Of a stretch of DNA of 64,000 nt, positions 44,077 to 53,727 are shown piece after piece. Position numbers and translations under genes: made by a program. Source of the DNA: Planctomycetota bacterium (GTDB lineage: Bacteria > Planctomycetota > Planctomycetia > Pirellulales > Lacipirellulaceae); NCBI GenBank assembly GCA_029781135.1, contig JAKOXH010000043.1, positions 62,001 to 126,000 on the forward strand, written 5' to 3'. How positions within the stretch are numbered: the first letter of the stretch is position 1; every line of letters begins with the position of its first letter. The notes beneath the pieces were generated by a model that was not told the origin of the DNA, ran no database searches, and saw only the letters and a list, made by a program, of their open reading frames with translations.

Positions 44077-44618
44077 GAATTGCAGAGCATTTGTGGAGTT
44101 ACATGGTTCGGTAAACCGCCAGGACGCGAAGGACGCCAAGGAAGAAGTTGGACGTGCATCCGTTTCAACCTGGTGTACTCGGCGTTTTTGGCAGTTGGTA
44201 TTGGATTGGTTAGGTTACGCTGGCGGTACGCTAAACCGCAAGCGGCGGTCGCGGGAAGGCGAAAAACCCGACAAAAAATGAAATGATGCGCGCACTGAGT
44301 TGACGACCGCGCGGCGACGCTCCGTGGCTTCGTAGGCCGTAACGGCGACGCGCGGTCCATGACCCATCCGGTCGGCCAGTGAGTCAGCGGGCTTAAAGAA
44401 CCGGTGGCCACGCGAGAGCTGGGCACGCGAGCATGAGGGACGGGGCCCCCGTATCGATGAGCGTGCCGGTAAGTTCACGTGGTCCGGCCAGACGTCTTCC
44501 GCAGCCAGGTCGTTCCGGACATTTCACGTGCTACCCTAACAGAATGCGCGGCCAATTCCAACAAAAATCTTGGAAGAGAAACTCGCGGCTAAATATTGGC
44601 GCTTGACAGGCCGGGAGT
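44077..44618. other. Spacer without supported gene
   Basis: Together with repeat D2 this is a gap of 665 bp. At 44110-44155 GAAGGACGCCAAGGAAG-like GA-rich units (AACCGCCAGGACGCGAAGGA) face ACTCGGCGTTTTTGGCAG at 44178-44195, a degenerate inverted repeat of the family I type. A minus-strand frame (44215-44478) encodes a peptide with DRMGHGPRVAVTAYEA, vaguely like the C-terminus of tyrosine recombinases; I do not call it. Confidence 0.45.
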
Positions 44619-44720
44619 GTAGCTGGATTCGCAAGAATCCGGCCGTACTTGCGCGGGCCGGATTCTGGTGAACTCAGCTACGTTGCGGGGCCGGGCCGGA
44701 TTCTGGCGAATTCGGCTACG
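44619..44720. repeat. GTAGCTGGATTCGCAAGAATCC repeat, copy D2
   Basis: GTAGCTGGATTCGCAAGAAT, then two inverted arms, GGATTCTGGTGAACTCAGCT (44660-44679) and GGATTCTGGCGAATTCGGCT (44698-44717), ending ACG. A compound, partly duplicated version of D1, upstream of the end of the GH38 gene. Confidence 0.85.
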
Positions 44721-44741
44721 GAATAGGAGCACTTGAATGGT

Positions 44742-47657
44742 TCACTCGATTCGCAGTGTCGCGAGGCCCCAGGCTGGCAGGTGAATCGTGGAGTCGAGTT
44801 TTTCGCCCTTGGATTCGAGCGGATCGCTACGGTAGACCGCTTTGGGCGAGGCGCCCTGCCAGGCCAAGGGCACATCGACATCTTTGCCGGCGGCGGCGAA
44901 GAGGCGGAGGATGAAGCCTGTGCCGTCGTTGGCCGGTTTGAAGGCGGTTACGACGACGTCGCTGGATGCCAATTTAAGCCGTGGCACATCGAGCGGCTTT
45001 CGGGTCACCGCCGCCGCGACGATGAGCGGCTGGCTGCGCTCGATGCCGAAACGCTGGGCGTCGGCAAGCGATGGTTGGCCGTGGGGGCGAATCGCATAGC
45101 GGAATTGGGTGGGGCCTTCCTGGTACGCGCGGTAGTTCGTGTGCCAGTAATTATTCATGGCCCAGGAGCAGAGCATTTGCGACGGCTCGACGTGCTTTTG
45201 CCATGCGTCCGGCTCTTTCTGCGAGCCGATGAGCGTCGCCGTAATGCCGCCGACCTGGACGAGCGGTGCATCGAGGGGTGCCCAGGTCACGCCCGTATCG
45301 GCATTCGAAACATCGACCCAACGGCCGACCGTGAACCAGTTCTTGCACGAGCCTGGGATCTGATCCTTCTCGGGCTGCATAACGGCCCAGGGGATATCCA
45401 TGCGGATTTCGCCGCCAGGCACGTTGAATGGGAACGTGAAGTGAACGGCTTCCTTGCCGTTATTGGGGTCTTGCGAGTTGCCACCGGCCGAGGCCGGTTT
45501 TACGATTGCCCGCGATTTATCGAGCAGATCGACGATTTCAAAGGAATCGGCAGCGGCGACCAAGCGGATTTCGCGGGTGAGTTTTTTGCAACCGGGGGCA
45601 TCGGATTCCACGCTGAGCGAGGCAACCAATGGACCAGGTTCGCGAACTGTAATGCGTGGCGACGGCGGCACGCGCCGCGGCTGATCGAAGTGATTTCCCT
45701 CGATAAAGACGTAGTCGTTCAGGCCTTTTGATTGTGGGGCGACGAAATTCGTTTCATCGCTGCCGCGAACGCATTCGCGGACGTTGCCGGTGGCGGGATC
45801 GAGCGAGATGGACAGTGCCGAATTCTTGACCGTCATCTTATCAGCGTTGGCATCACCGTTCTTGGCGGGGGTATCTGCCGAAACGTGGTAACGCTGTGAA
45901 CCGAAGGCCGGCACATTGCTGGCGAGAAGCGCGAGGTTGCCGGAAGCCAGGCGTTGCGAGGGGACTGTTGAGTCGTGCTCGTCCTTTACGCAATCACCAG
46001 CGGTGCTTAACTCTTTCGGTATTTCGACCACGTCGGTACGAGGCCAGGAGTTGGTGTTGAAGACGTCGACCGCGTTCGCGAGCGGCGCTTCTCCCGCGAC
46101 GGCATTCGCCAAGAGTTTGCGTGAGCCTTCGTCGGCCGCGGTGGCGTAGCCGCGCTTGTAATCCCATTGGCCGCGGGTCAGGTCATTTTCTGGTTCTGAG
46201 ATGCTGCAATGCGCGCCCCAGGTATGTTCGCTGTAGAGCATGGCATTGCGCCAGGCGGCCCGGAAATCCTGAACAGGAAATGACTTGGTGGGTTGCAGCA
46301 GGGACCAGAGCGTTTCGGCGGCCACCAATCGTTCGGAAGTGGCGCGGTTCATGGCCGTTTCGAGGGCCGAGGAGCCGGCACCGTCTTCCCAATAGGGCGT
46401 CCAATCGCCCTTAACAACCGGGAGCTTGTCATGATACGTTTTTTCCAGTTGTTCGAACGGCTCGCTCACGATTGAGATTCTCAACTTCGGCCATTCGAAG
46501 CGTTCGTTCCATTGCTTGATCGTGTCGATCAGCGGTTCATCGGGCACGGCGTTGTCGCCGTGGCCCGACCAGCGAATCATCGCGAGGTCGTACGGATATT
46601 GCATCTTCTCGAGTCGCTCGACGTAGTCGGCGACGGTGGGCTCCGAGATCACTTTGATGATGTGCGACCACGCGTAGCCTTTGTACGAAGCCCAACACAG
46701 AACCTGGTGCTGGCCATCGGGCGTTTGCCAATAGAAGGGCCGGTCTTCCCAGGCGAGTAGCGTGGTGCCGATGCGATCGAGCAAGTTCGGGCCGATGGAG
46801 AAGTATTTCACGCCGGCGGCCGACTGCGAGGCAATCGTGCCCCAGGTGTAACCCGGCACATCGCTGATCATGGCCGACTTCACGGGCACGCCGAACTGGG
46901 CACCGTAGACCGTGCCCCAGGCGTAGCAGCGCAACAATTCTTCCGGCCGGCAGAGGGCCGTGAGCATGTTGGCGAACGCACTATCGAGTTCGACCGCGTG
47001 GTTTTTGAGGGCGTGCGTGAGCGCGGCGGCCTTTTCGGGGTGGTCGCGCATTAAATTGTCGATTGTCCAGGCCGCTTCCACGGTCCAGCGGTATTGCGAC
47101 CCCGGAGGATTGTTCTTGGACTTTTCGATGAGATCGAGAGCCGTCAGCAGATTGCTGGTTTGTTTGGCTTCGATTTTCGGCTGCAGTTCGGTGTAGCCGA
47201 TATCGACGTGCGAATGGGGCACCACGTAGATCGTTAGCTGGCGGATCGGCTTTCGCACCACTTCGGCTTTCGCCAACACGGCGTTGTTCGCGCCGGTGAC
47301 AATGACTTCCGCAGGGGTCTCACTGGCGACGCAAGGAATTTGCAACTGGCTGGAAATGGGCCCTTCGGTTAAACGGAGTTCGCCCAATTGCTTGCCATCT
47401 ACTTGGACGTGCGCGGTCGTTTGTGGGCCGTGATACTGGCCATTGATCGCGAGCGGTTGCGTTTGACCGTCTTTCGTGAGGAAGGGCAGAATGCGGAGCG
47501 ACTTGATTTCGAGAGCAGTTTTCGCCGCAGGCTCCGCCGCGCTGGCCGAAAACATGCCGCCGAGGGCAAATGACAGGAGCAAGAGCAGTGCGAGTGCGCG
47601 CTTGAATTGGCGCCGGACCGTCGCGTTGAAAACTCGATATAGTACATGTCGTGTCAT
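44742..47657 (-). CDS. Glycoside hydrolase family 38 (alpha-mannosidase-type), secreted
   Basis: 971 residues from ATG 47657, supported by AAGGAAG 8 bases upstream. Signal peptide FKRALALLLLLSFALGG (about 19-35). The GH38 zinc site starts with VVPHSHVDIGYT (His150, Asp152), and the nucleophile Asp266 is in AMISDVPGYTWG; a further zinc His is expected in MIRWSGHGDNAVPDEPL. The middle and C-terminal parts are the three-helix bundle and beta-sandwich domains (NAVDVFNTNSWPRTDVVEIP). It should remove alpha-mannosyl (or similar) residues from external glycans. Third gene of a minus-strand glycoside hydrolase cluster; the leader holds repeat family I. Confidence 0.9.
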   Translation of the reverse strand: MTRHVLYRVFNATVRRQFKRALALLLLLSFALGGMFSASAAEPAAKTALEIKSLRILPFLTKDGQTQPLAINGQYHGPQTTAHVQVDGKQLGELRLTEGPISSQLQIPCVASETPAEVIVTGANNAVLAKAEVVRKPIRQLTIYVVPHSHVDIGYTELQPKIEAKQTSNLLTALDLIEKSKNNPPGSQYRWTVEAAWTIDNLMRDHPEKAAALTHALKNHAVELDSAFANMLTALCRPEELLRCYAWGTVYGAQFGVPVKSAMISDVPGYTWGTIASQSAAGVKYFSIGPNLLDRIGTTLLAWEDRPFYWQTPDGQHQVLCWASYKGYAWSHIIKVISEPTVADYVERLEKMQYPYDLAMIRWSGHGDNAVPDEPLIDTIKQWNERFEWPKLRISIVSEPFEQLEKTYHDKLPVVKGDWTPYWEDGAGSSALETAMNRATSERLVAAETLWSLLQPTKSFPVQDFRAAWRNAMLYSEHTWGAHCSISEPENDLTRGQWDYKRGYATAADEGSRKLLANAVAGEAPLANAVDVFNTNSWPRTDVVEIPKELSTAGDCVKDEHDSTVPSQRLASGNLALLASNVPAFGSQRYHVSADTPAKNGDANADKMTVKNSALSISLDPATGNVRECVRGSDETNFVAPQSKGLNDYVFIEGNHFDQPRRVPPSPRITVREPGPLVASLSVESDAPGCKKLTREIRLVAAADSFEIVDLLDKSRAIVKPASAGGNSQDPNNGKEAVHFTFPFNVPGGEIRMDIPWAVMQPEKDQIPGSCKNWFTVGRWVDVSNADTGVTWAPLDAPLVQVGGITATLIGSQKEPDAWQKHVEPSQMLCSWAMNNYWHTNYRAYQEGPTQFRYAIRPHGQPSLADAQRFGIERSQPLIVAAAVTRKPLDVPRLKLASSDVVVTAFKPANDGTGFILRLFAAAGKDVDVPLAWQGASPKAVYRSDPLESKGEKLDSTIHLPAWGLATLRIE

Positions 47658-47687
47658 GAATAGCTTCCTTAATTGAAGGGAAGATTT

Positions 47688-47864
47688 GGCCACAGAGATC
47701 ACAGAGAACACCGAGAATGCCAGAAGACAGTGAACCGCTAATTTTCGCTAATGATTCGCTAATGGGTCGAAGCAGTGCCGGGTATCGTCGCAAGTCCTTT
47801 AGCGATTCATTAGCGTATGTTTGCGGTCACTAACTTCTCCGTGTTCTCTGTGAACTCTGTGGCA
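47688..47864. repeat. Nested family I and family J inverted repeats
   Basis: Outer arms GGCCACAGAGATCACAGAGA (47688-47707) and CTCCGTGTTCTCTGTGAACT (47837-47856). Inner arms ACCGCTAATTTTCGCTAATG (47730-47749, units of TCGCTAAT) and AGCGATTCATTAGCGTATGT (47801-47820). The arrangement, I outside and J inside, is the same as at 4213-4383. Confidence 0.85.
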
Positions 47865-47924
47865 AAAAAAGTTGAGATGTGAATCTACAATTTTGGTTAG
47901 CGATACTGAAAAGCGGATGGTTTG

Positions 47925-50597
47925 TTACGGAGTTTCACTCGGATAGGCCACGATGCGTGCCGATTTCGGGGCAAAGGGCAGGATTTCGATCTGGTTCGCG
48001 CCGGCATTCGCTTGGGCGGTGATGTTGACGCGGTATGGTTTGCCGATGCAGCCGCCGGCGGCTTGGCCGTTCAAGCGAATAGCCGCGGCAGGCTCGATCG
48101 AAATCTCGTCCATTTCGACGTAAACGCGCGAGTGGTCGGTCAGCCAATCGGCGGGCAGTGTGAACCGACCGACAAACGGATCGGCCTTCACGGGGCTGAC
48201 GGTCAGCGGTTTGGCCGACTTTGGTTTCTTTTGTTGTTCCGCGAGGATGGCCTCCGAACCCGGTGGGGCGCTGGGGCAAATCAATTCGGGCGGCGTCGCG
48301 ATGCGTTCAATCGCGATGGGGCCATGCACACACTTGGTATCCGGGTCGATCCGCGGCGGTAATTTACGCTGCTGTGGCTGCAAGACGAGTAGCACGCTCT
48401 CTAGCGGTTCTAAGGTAACTTCGAGTTCGACCGTCTTGTCGTCCACGCGTTGGAACGCGAGCGAGTTGATTTCGCCGCGGATGGCGTCCCACACTTCGGG
48501 CGAGCCCGCGGCGTGAACGTGGAAACGGAATTGCTTCGTTGGGCCAGCGTGCTGCTGGTTGGCAACGAAGAAGACATCGCGGCCATCCTTCACGCGATGC
48601 AGCACGTGGAGCCACTGATCGGTCTCGCCGCGAACGGCTTGCAGCGCGGGAGGAATTGCCGCGTCGCTAGCCAGCACTTGCTGTAATTGTTCAGGCGTGG
48701 GATTTTCGTGCAGGAAATACGATTTGCCACCTTTGGCACTTGTGCGACAAGCCTTCAGCCCGGCCTGCGGCGAGGCGCCCCAAATCGCATCGCGCAGGGC
48801 TGCGATGTCGTTGCCGTACTTGCCCAGCGTGGCGGACTTCGCGGGCAGTATTCCGTAGCCGATCACAACGCCGCCGGCATCAAAGAAAGCCTTCGCCTTT
48901 TCGAGCATCGGATAGGGGATCACCTCGGCCGCCGGCATGATGAGCACGCGGTACTGCTCTTGACGCAGGCGCAGCGTTGCGCCGTCGATCTTGGTGTCCT
49001 TTTCCAGTACGTCGTAGGGCATCCAGTCGCAGTCGTACAACGCATCTTGGAGTGCAGTCGTCATGTCCTCGGGCCGGATCGATTTGCCGGCATGAAAGCT
49101 GTTGCCCAAATATAGCTGGGCGACGGGGCAAACGTGGTGGCCGCCGGTGAGCATCAAGCTCAGGCGCGTGGCGTAGTCCGCATAAACCCGGTAGAGCGGC
49201 CAGCGCGGTTCGAAGCCGCCGTTGTAGAAATAGGGCGGATAGTCGCGGTCGTACGGCGCACGCGGATTGAACGAATGGGGAATCAGGAAATTGACGCCGC
49301 GCAGTTGATGCTGGTCGGTCAGCCACTTCATTTCCGGGTACGTGAGCACCTGGTTGTAGCCGCCGAAGATTTCGCACATGGTGAGGTCATCTTGCTTGCC
49401 GTAGACGTGCGAAATCGAGCTGGCGAGCTTCGGCGTTTGATAGATGTCGTGCGGCCGCTCACCCGGATGCATCTGGTTGCACACCAGGTCGATGGCGCCC
49501 ATGTCGCTGTACTTCTGCAATTGAAACATGTTGCCGGCACAGTAGGATGGGTCCAGATAGAGCGCGGCGTGTTCCATGAAGTGGCCGATCGATTTCACAC
49601 CGTGCGCGCGGCACCACGCACTCATCCCGCCGTAGAGCGTGCGGCCCCAGGCCTCGGCGAAGGCATCGCGATATTGATACTGGGCGGCGATCTGCTCCTC
49701 GGGATTCGCCAGCTCGAACTTGCGCGCCACGAGGGCCACTTTCCAATCGACGCCGCGGCTTTTCAATTCGGGAATGACCTCCGTTCCCCAATCGCCTTGC
49801 GTTTCGGGCTCGTCGTAAAAGTAGCCGGCGATCGTTTTGCCGAAGTCATCCTTGAAGTGGTCGTAATGCGGTTGGTAGACGTAATTGATGAACCACTCGA
49901 CGCAGTCGCGGCTGGCGCCATCGACGGAAATCCAGGCCTTTTGGTGGCCGACGGCGCCGGCGTGGCGCCAGGTGAATTTCATAATACTCCATTTACCTTC
50001 GGGAGCGTCCCACTGCAGTTTTCCATCGTAAATGCGATCGCCAAGATCGACGAGTGACGCACTTTCGATTTTGCCTTCGCTATTGAGCCGGCCGGCGATG
50101 GCGGCAACGAACTGCGGGCCGTCGTAGCCCTCGGCCTTCACTGGTTTGGGGCCGTCGACGACCTGCTTATCGGCATCGAGATACTTGGTGCCGTATTGCG
50201 GCGGAACCTTGCCGCCGACCATCTGGCTCGGCCACCAGGCCTCGTCGAAAATCCACATCTTTAGATTGTGCTGCTTGGCGGCATCCAGGCAGATTTTGAG
50301 ATCGCGGTACCATTTCGGCCCCAGCCAGTCGTTGTGCGGGCGCGACTCGGCCGTAAAGCAGCCGTTGCCGCCTTCGGCCACGATTTGAATGTTGCGTTCG
50401 AGTTGGGCTTGCGTTTCGTCGCCGTGCAGCCAGAAGAGCGGCCCCAAATTTCGGCGGGTTTCGGCCGGCAATTCGCAGAACTGCTTTTCCGTTTTCGCAG
50501 GGTCCGATTGATTGTCGTCCGCGGCGGCTCCATTGTTGGCGAGCGATAGAAGCAGAACGACAACGACGCCTAAAATGCGATTCAATTGGCAGGTCAT
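47925..50597 (-). CDS. Secreted glycoside hydrolase, GH106-like (alpha-L-rhamnosidase type)
   Basis: 890 residues. Signal peptide ILGVVVVLLLSLANNGAAA (about 8-26). The catalytic region begins LGPLFWLHGDETQAQLERNI and has LKMWIFDEAWWPSQMVGGKV, TIAGYFYDEPETQGDWGTEV (acidic pair) and SIGHFMEHAALYLDPSYCAG, a pattern I associate with GH106 and related large rhamnosidase-like enzymes. The C-terminal part has beta-sandwich-like domains (VNITAQANAGANQIEILPFA). Exact specificity is uncertain. Residues about 605-620 (PQAGLKACRTSAKGGK) look like a translated intergenic repeat (48727-48780). Middle gene of the cluster. Confidence 0.7.
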   Translation of the reverse strand: MTCQLNRILGVVVVLLLSLANNGAAADDNQSDPAKTEKQFCELPAETRRNLGPLFWLHGDETQAQLERNIQIVAEGGNGCFTAESRPHNDWLGPKWYRDLKICLDAAKQHNLKMWIFDEAWWPSQMVGGKVPPQYGTKYLDADKQVVDGPKPVKAEGYDGPQFVAAIAGRLNSEGKIESASLVDLGDRIYDGKLQWDAPEGKWSIMKFTWRHAGAVGHQKAWISVDGASRDCVEWFINYVYQPHYDHFKDDFGKTIAGYFYDEPETQGDWGTEVIPELKSRGVDWKVALVARKFELANPEEQIAAQYQYRDAFAEAWGRTLYGGMSAWCRAHGVKSIGHFMEHAALYLDPSYCAGNMFQLQKYSDMGAIDLVCNQMHPGERPHDIYQTPKLASSISHVYGKQDDLTMCEIFGGYNQVLTYPEMKWLTDQHQLRGVNFLIPHSFNPRAPYDRDYPPYFYNGGFEPRWPLYRVYADYATRLSLMLTGGHHVCPVAQLYLGNSFHAGKSIRPEDMTTALQDALYDCDWMPYDVLEKDTKIDGATLRLRQEQYRVLIMPAAEVIPYPMLEKAKAFFDAGGVVIGYGILPAKSATLGKYGNDIAALRDAIWGASPQAGLKACRTSAKGGKSYFLHENPTPEQLQQVLASDAAIPPALQAVRGETDQWLHVLHRVKDGRDVFFVANQQHAGPTKQFRFHVHAAGSPEVWDAIRGEINSLAFQRVDDKTVELEVTLEPLESVLLVLQPQQRKLPPRIDPDTKCVHGPIAIERIATPPELICPSAPPGSEAILAEQQKKPKSAKPLTVSPVKADPFVGRFTLPADWLTDHSRVYVEMDEISIEPAAAIRLNGQAAGGCIGKPYRVNITAQANAGANQIEILPFAPKSARIVAYPSETP

Positions 50598-50662
50598 AGC
50601 GCCCTCTGCAATAGTTAATGCCCGGAAGTCGCGGAACTCCCAAGAGGCCCACGGCCCGGGCC

Positions 50663-50691
50663 GAGTCCGAATTCTTGCGAATTCGGCTACG
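50663..50691. repeat. Half copy of the GAATTCGGCTACG repeat, D3
   Basis: GAGTCCGAATTCTTGCGAAT followed by TCGGCTACG; the right arm of family D. It sits in the 102-bp gap between two glycoside hydrolase genes, 8 bp before the stop of the GH36-like gene. Confidence 0.85.
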
Positions 50692-50699
50692 GTGTGATT

Positions 50700-53162
50700 C
50701 TATTTCGCAAGGCGGTGGTACATCAGGATCTTGGCTTGCGGTTGGTGTGGCAGCGCGATCGACCATCCCGCCGCCAACTCCTTTCCCGCAACTTCATGCG
50801 TTGAATTGGTATCCAGGTCTTCGACTTGGTAACGGGCTGAGTCGTTTAGTTCGTGCAGTTTCAGCGAAGCCGATTCGTAAATGCTTTCGGCCCGGCGGAA
50901 CACGAGGACCACGCCCGCGCCGTTTTCCGGATCGTCGAATTGCCAGGCGACCCAGGCGGTGTTCTCGGTGGTGTACGGCGTGAGCAAATAGAAGTCCTTT
51001 AGGAAGAACGGGGAGATTCGCTTCCACTGTCCGTGCAGCTGGCGGAGTGCCGCGTAATCGAGGTTGGTTCGCCGCATGTCGTAACAACAGATGAGCCAGG
51101 GGCACATTTGGCTGCGGAACGTGTAGGGGTCGGGCGTGTTGATGCCGGTACCGAAATAGGGGATCCAGGAGCAAATGCCCATCGTGTGGTTTTGCTGGCC
51201 GACCGGTTCCAAGATGTAATCGCTGCGTAATAGTGGGACGGCGCGCCGCAAGGTCTCAAGGTCGTTCCGCCGGCCGCCCGAAGCGCACGTGTCGATCAGC
51301 AGGTTGGGGTGCCGTTTGCGCAGCTCGTCCCAGTAGCCCAAGAAGCCTTCGATGTAACGAATTTCGGTGATGCCCTGGCGGTCGGGGGCATCGTTCGCGC
51401 GCCAGAACGCGAGCGGGTCGATATTGAAATCGTTGCGATACAGGTCGATGCCCTCGGAGTTGATGAGCGCATCGGCACGTTCCAGCCACCACTTGGCGGC
51501 TGCCGGGTTGCCGAGGTTCAGGAGTTTATCGTGGCCGTCCTTGCCGAGCAGAAAATCTGGATGCTTCTCGTACAACTCGGTGCCGGGATTCACCCGCTCC
51601 GGCTCGAACCACACGATCGATTTGACGCCCTTGGCGTGGGCATGATCGGTGATTGCTCGCAGGCCGCCGGGGAAACGCTTGCGATCGACGACCCACGTAC
51701 CGGTGTTCGGCCAGTCGCCGCTGTTCACGTACCAGCCGGCGTCCATCCACCAGTAATCGAGGCCGAGCTTTTCCTCGACGTACCGATCGACGAATAATTT
51801 CTGGCTGGCATCATCGGCTTGAATCATTTCGTGGTACTGATGCGAACTGCACGCGCCGGTCATGGGCGACACAGGCTTGCCGCCAGGGTGCGGCATGTTG
51901 TGGGCGACCATCCAGCGCCGCCAAACGTTCTGCGCACGAGTGACGTCGCCCTGGTAGAACTGCACCACCACGAGCGGCGTGCGGACCTCTTCGCCAGGAT
52001 GGAGGCGAAAGTGAATCAGTTCCTGGCCGGCGGAAACTTGCAGCCCGTCGGCCGCGTCGCGCGTGAACGACGCCGCCCACTGGCCGGGCCAACCGAGGGC
52101 CACGATGGCGCCGCCACCATTCCACTCGATGTTGAAGTAGGGCAAGTCGCTGTTCGTGGAGCGGCCGCCATTGGTCGTGATTCGTTTCGCTTCTTTCGGG
52201 CCAAGGCGCAGCGCGTGGGGCTGGTAGTCGATCGGCAGGCACGGGCTGCCGGTGTTGTGATGGAGCACGAATTCGCCCGACGCATGTCGCCGCCACGTCG
52301 TATCGATCGCCTGGAGGTTCTCGATCATCGGCGAGTCGGCCTGGCCCACGTTCTTCACGTAGGCCGTCCACTCGACCGTTGGGAAGTCGCGGTATTCGAC
52401 CGCCTCGCAGCGAACGACCAGTTGATCCTTCTTCCATACAAGTTCGTGGCGAACGCGCTGGGCGTCGATCTTCTGCGAATGATGTTCGGGGGTGGCGGCC
52501 CCTTTGAAGAACGGCTGGCCAGCGACTTGTAATGATAGAAACGCTTCCTTGGTCGGCTTCGGGCCATCGGCAAACGGAATGTCGCCAAGCCACAGTTTCG
52601 TACCATCGGCGAGTGTGACGTATGCGTTGCCCCAGTCGGCCTGGTCGCACGAAATGCCGTCGCCGCCATCGGTAACAATCAGCGACAATTCGGTGGCGCC
52701 ATCCAACGCAACATCGATCGGCAAACTCGGCGAACCTTCGCGGCGAACATCGGACTTGAACAGTTGTTTTCCACCAGCCTCGACCATGAAGATAACGCTA
52801 CCGCGTCCGCCGCTGGTCTGTTCGTTAGTGTCGACGCCAGCCGTGGCGTGAAACGATTTGGCACCGGCCGGCAGATTGCGGACGATGACCCTGCTTTTGG
52901 CGTGGCAGTAGAGGCCCCGAGCAAACGCTTCCGTGCCAATCCGCATTGACTTGCCATTGCGGCTGTTCTTTTGCACGGGGTCATTATTCTCGACGACCAC
53001 CAACGTCGGCATTGGTGCAAGTTGCGAGTTCGAATCGCCCGCAAGTTTCGCCGCGACCCAGGCATCGCGGGCCATGAATTCTGTCGCCGTGGGAGCGACG
53101 CCGAAGACCGGTGTGCCGAAAACAAATACGATTCCCGCCAAACAAGAGGCCACTCGTTGCAT
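50700..53162 (-). CDS. Secreted NPCBM-GH36 family glycosidase (alpha-galactosidase type)
   Basis: 820 residues from ATG 53162. Signal peptide MQRVASCLAGIVFVFGTPVF. An NPCBM-type sugar-binding domain follows (about 60-190: GTEAFARGLYCHAKSRVIVR ... SFHATAGVDTNEQTSGGRGS). The catalytic barrel is GH36/clan-D: YWWMDAGWYVNSGDWPNTGT, KGVKSIVWFEPERVNPGT, and IDLYRNDFNIDPL with the nucleophile Asp578, LIDTCASGGRRNDLE and LLRSDYILEP with the acid/base Asp648. First gene of the three-gene glycoside hydrolase cluster; together they could strip galactosyl, rhamnosyl and mannosyl units from an external polysaccharide, which is inference. Confidence 0.9.
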   Translation of the reverse strand: MQRVASCLAGIVFVFGTPVFGVAPTATEFMARDAWVAAKLAGDSNSQLAPMPTLVVVENNDPVQKNSRNGKSMRIGTEAFARGLYCHAKSRVIVRNLPAGAKSFHATAGVDTNEQTSGGRGSVIFMVEAGGKQLFKSDVRREGSPSLPIDVALDGATELSLIVTDGGDGISCDQADWGNAYVTLADGTKLWLGDIPFADGPKPTKEAFLSLQVAGQPFFKGAATPEHHSQKIDAQRVRHELVWKKDQLVVRCEAVEYRDFPTVEWTAYVKNVGQADSPMIENLQAIDTTWRRHASGEFVLHHNTGSPCLPIDYQPHALRLGPKEAKRITTNGGRSTNSDLPYFNIEWNGGGAIVALGWPGQWAASFTRDAADGLQVSAGQELIHFRLHPGEEVRTPLVVVQFYQGDVTRAQNVWRRWMVAHNMPHPGGKPVSPMTGACSSHQYHEMIQADDASQKLFVDRYVEEKLGLDYWWMDAGWYVNSGDWPNTGTWVVDRKRFPGGLRAITDHAHAKGVKSIVWFEPERVNPGTELYEKHPDFLLGKDGHDKLLNLGNPAAAKWWLERADALINSEGIDLYRNDFNIDPLAFWRANDAPDRQGITEIRYIEGFLGYWDELRKRHPNLLIDTCASGGRRNDLETLRRAVPLLRSDYILEPVGQQNHTMGICSWIPYFGTGINTPDPYTFRSQMCPWLICCYDMRRTNLDYAALRQLHGQWKRISPFFLKDFYLLTPYTTENTAWVAWQFDDPENGAGVVLVFRRAESIYESASLKLHELNDSARYQVEDLDTNSTHEVAGKELAAGWSIALPHQPQAKILMYHRLAK

Positions 53163-53345
53163 GGTCCACCTCGATGCAAAGAATTGGTGAGCGTGTCGCC
53201 GCGAGAACGGCAATGTCCATGCAGTCACGCCAACCTATAACCGATTGTCCCGTCGGCACGAGGCGCGCCGCAACCACTTACCTAGGGGGCACGCGGATGA
53301 GAATCGAGCGATATGGCCGCGTCCCTGGGCGACCGGCCAATTACC

Positions 53346-53512
53346 TCCGCTTAAATGCCCGTAGCATGGCGGCGCCCATGTCGGCGGGGCTTTTTTGGCA
53401 ACTTCGATACCGGCGGCTTCGAAAGCGGTGATTTTTTCCGTGGCGGTGCCTGTGCCGCCGGAGATGATCGCGCCGGCGTGGCCCATCCGCTTGCCTTTGG
53501 GTGCGGTGCATG
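53346..53512 (-). pseudogene. sucD 3'-end relic
   Basis: About 165 bp that match the 3' end of the intact sucD (54655-54818) closely. It reads [20 protein letters not shown], then [17 protein letters not shown]; after that two extra bases in an A-run (six A against the CAAAG of the intact gene) shift the frame, and the remaining PADMGAAM equivalent continues in the other frame. The 5' part of the gene is missing; sequence to the right of 53512 is unrelated. So a second sucD copy once existed or was partly duplicated here. The rest of the spacer 53163-53727 shows no gene. Confidence 0.88.
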
Positions 53513-53727
53513 GCGGCAGGAGTTAGCAGACGCGGCCGGGAATCTAATTCCCCAGTCGCATTGCTGGTTACGCAAGATTAGGACTGAGCGCCGTGCCAAG
53601 AGGGGCAATGAATTTGCTCCATCGTCTCGAACAGCTTCGCATTGTCGTGTCGATCCCGCCCGATGACACGTCTAATTTCTCGTGACGTCCTTAAAGAGTT
53701 CAAGATTATCGATGCATTCGTTTACAC

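Noticed and set aside
44215..44478. Minus-strand frame with DRMGHGPRVAVTAYEA
   Set aside because: Considered as the end of a tyrosine recombinase; the Arg/His/Tyr spacing is not right and nothing upstream fits.
44733..45731. Plus-strand open frame of 332 codons
   Set aside because: Antisense to the GH38 gene, rich in Gly/Arg/His, no recognisable motif. The same applies to the open frames 49134-50057 and 51819-52532 opposite the other glycosidase genes.
53355..53666. Plus-strand frame of 103 codons over the sucD relic
   Set aside because: It is the complement of the sucD fragment; the minus strand carries the recognisable protein sequence.
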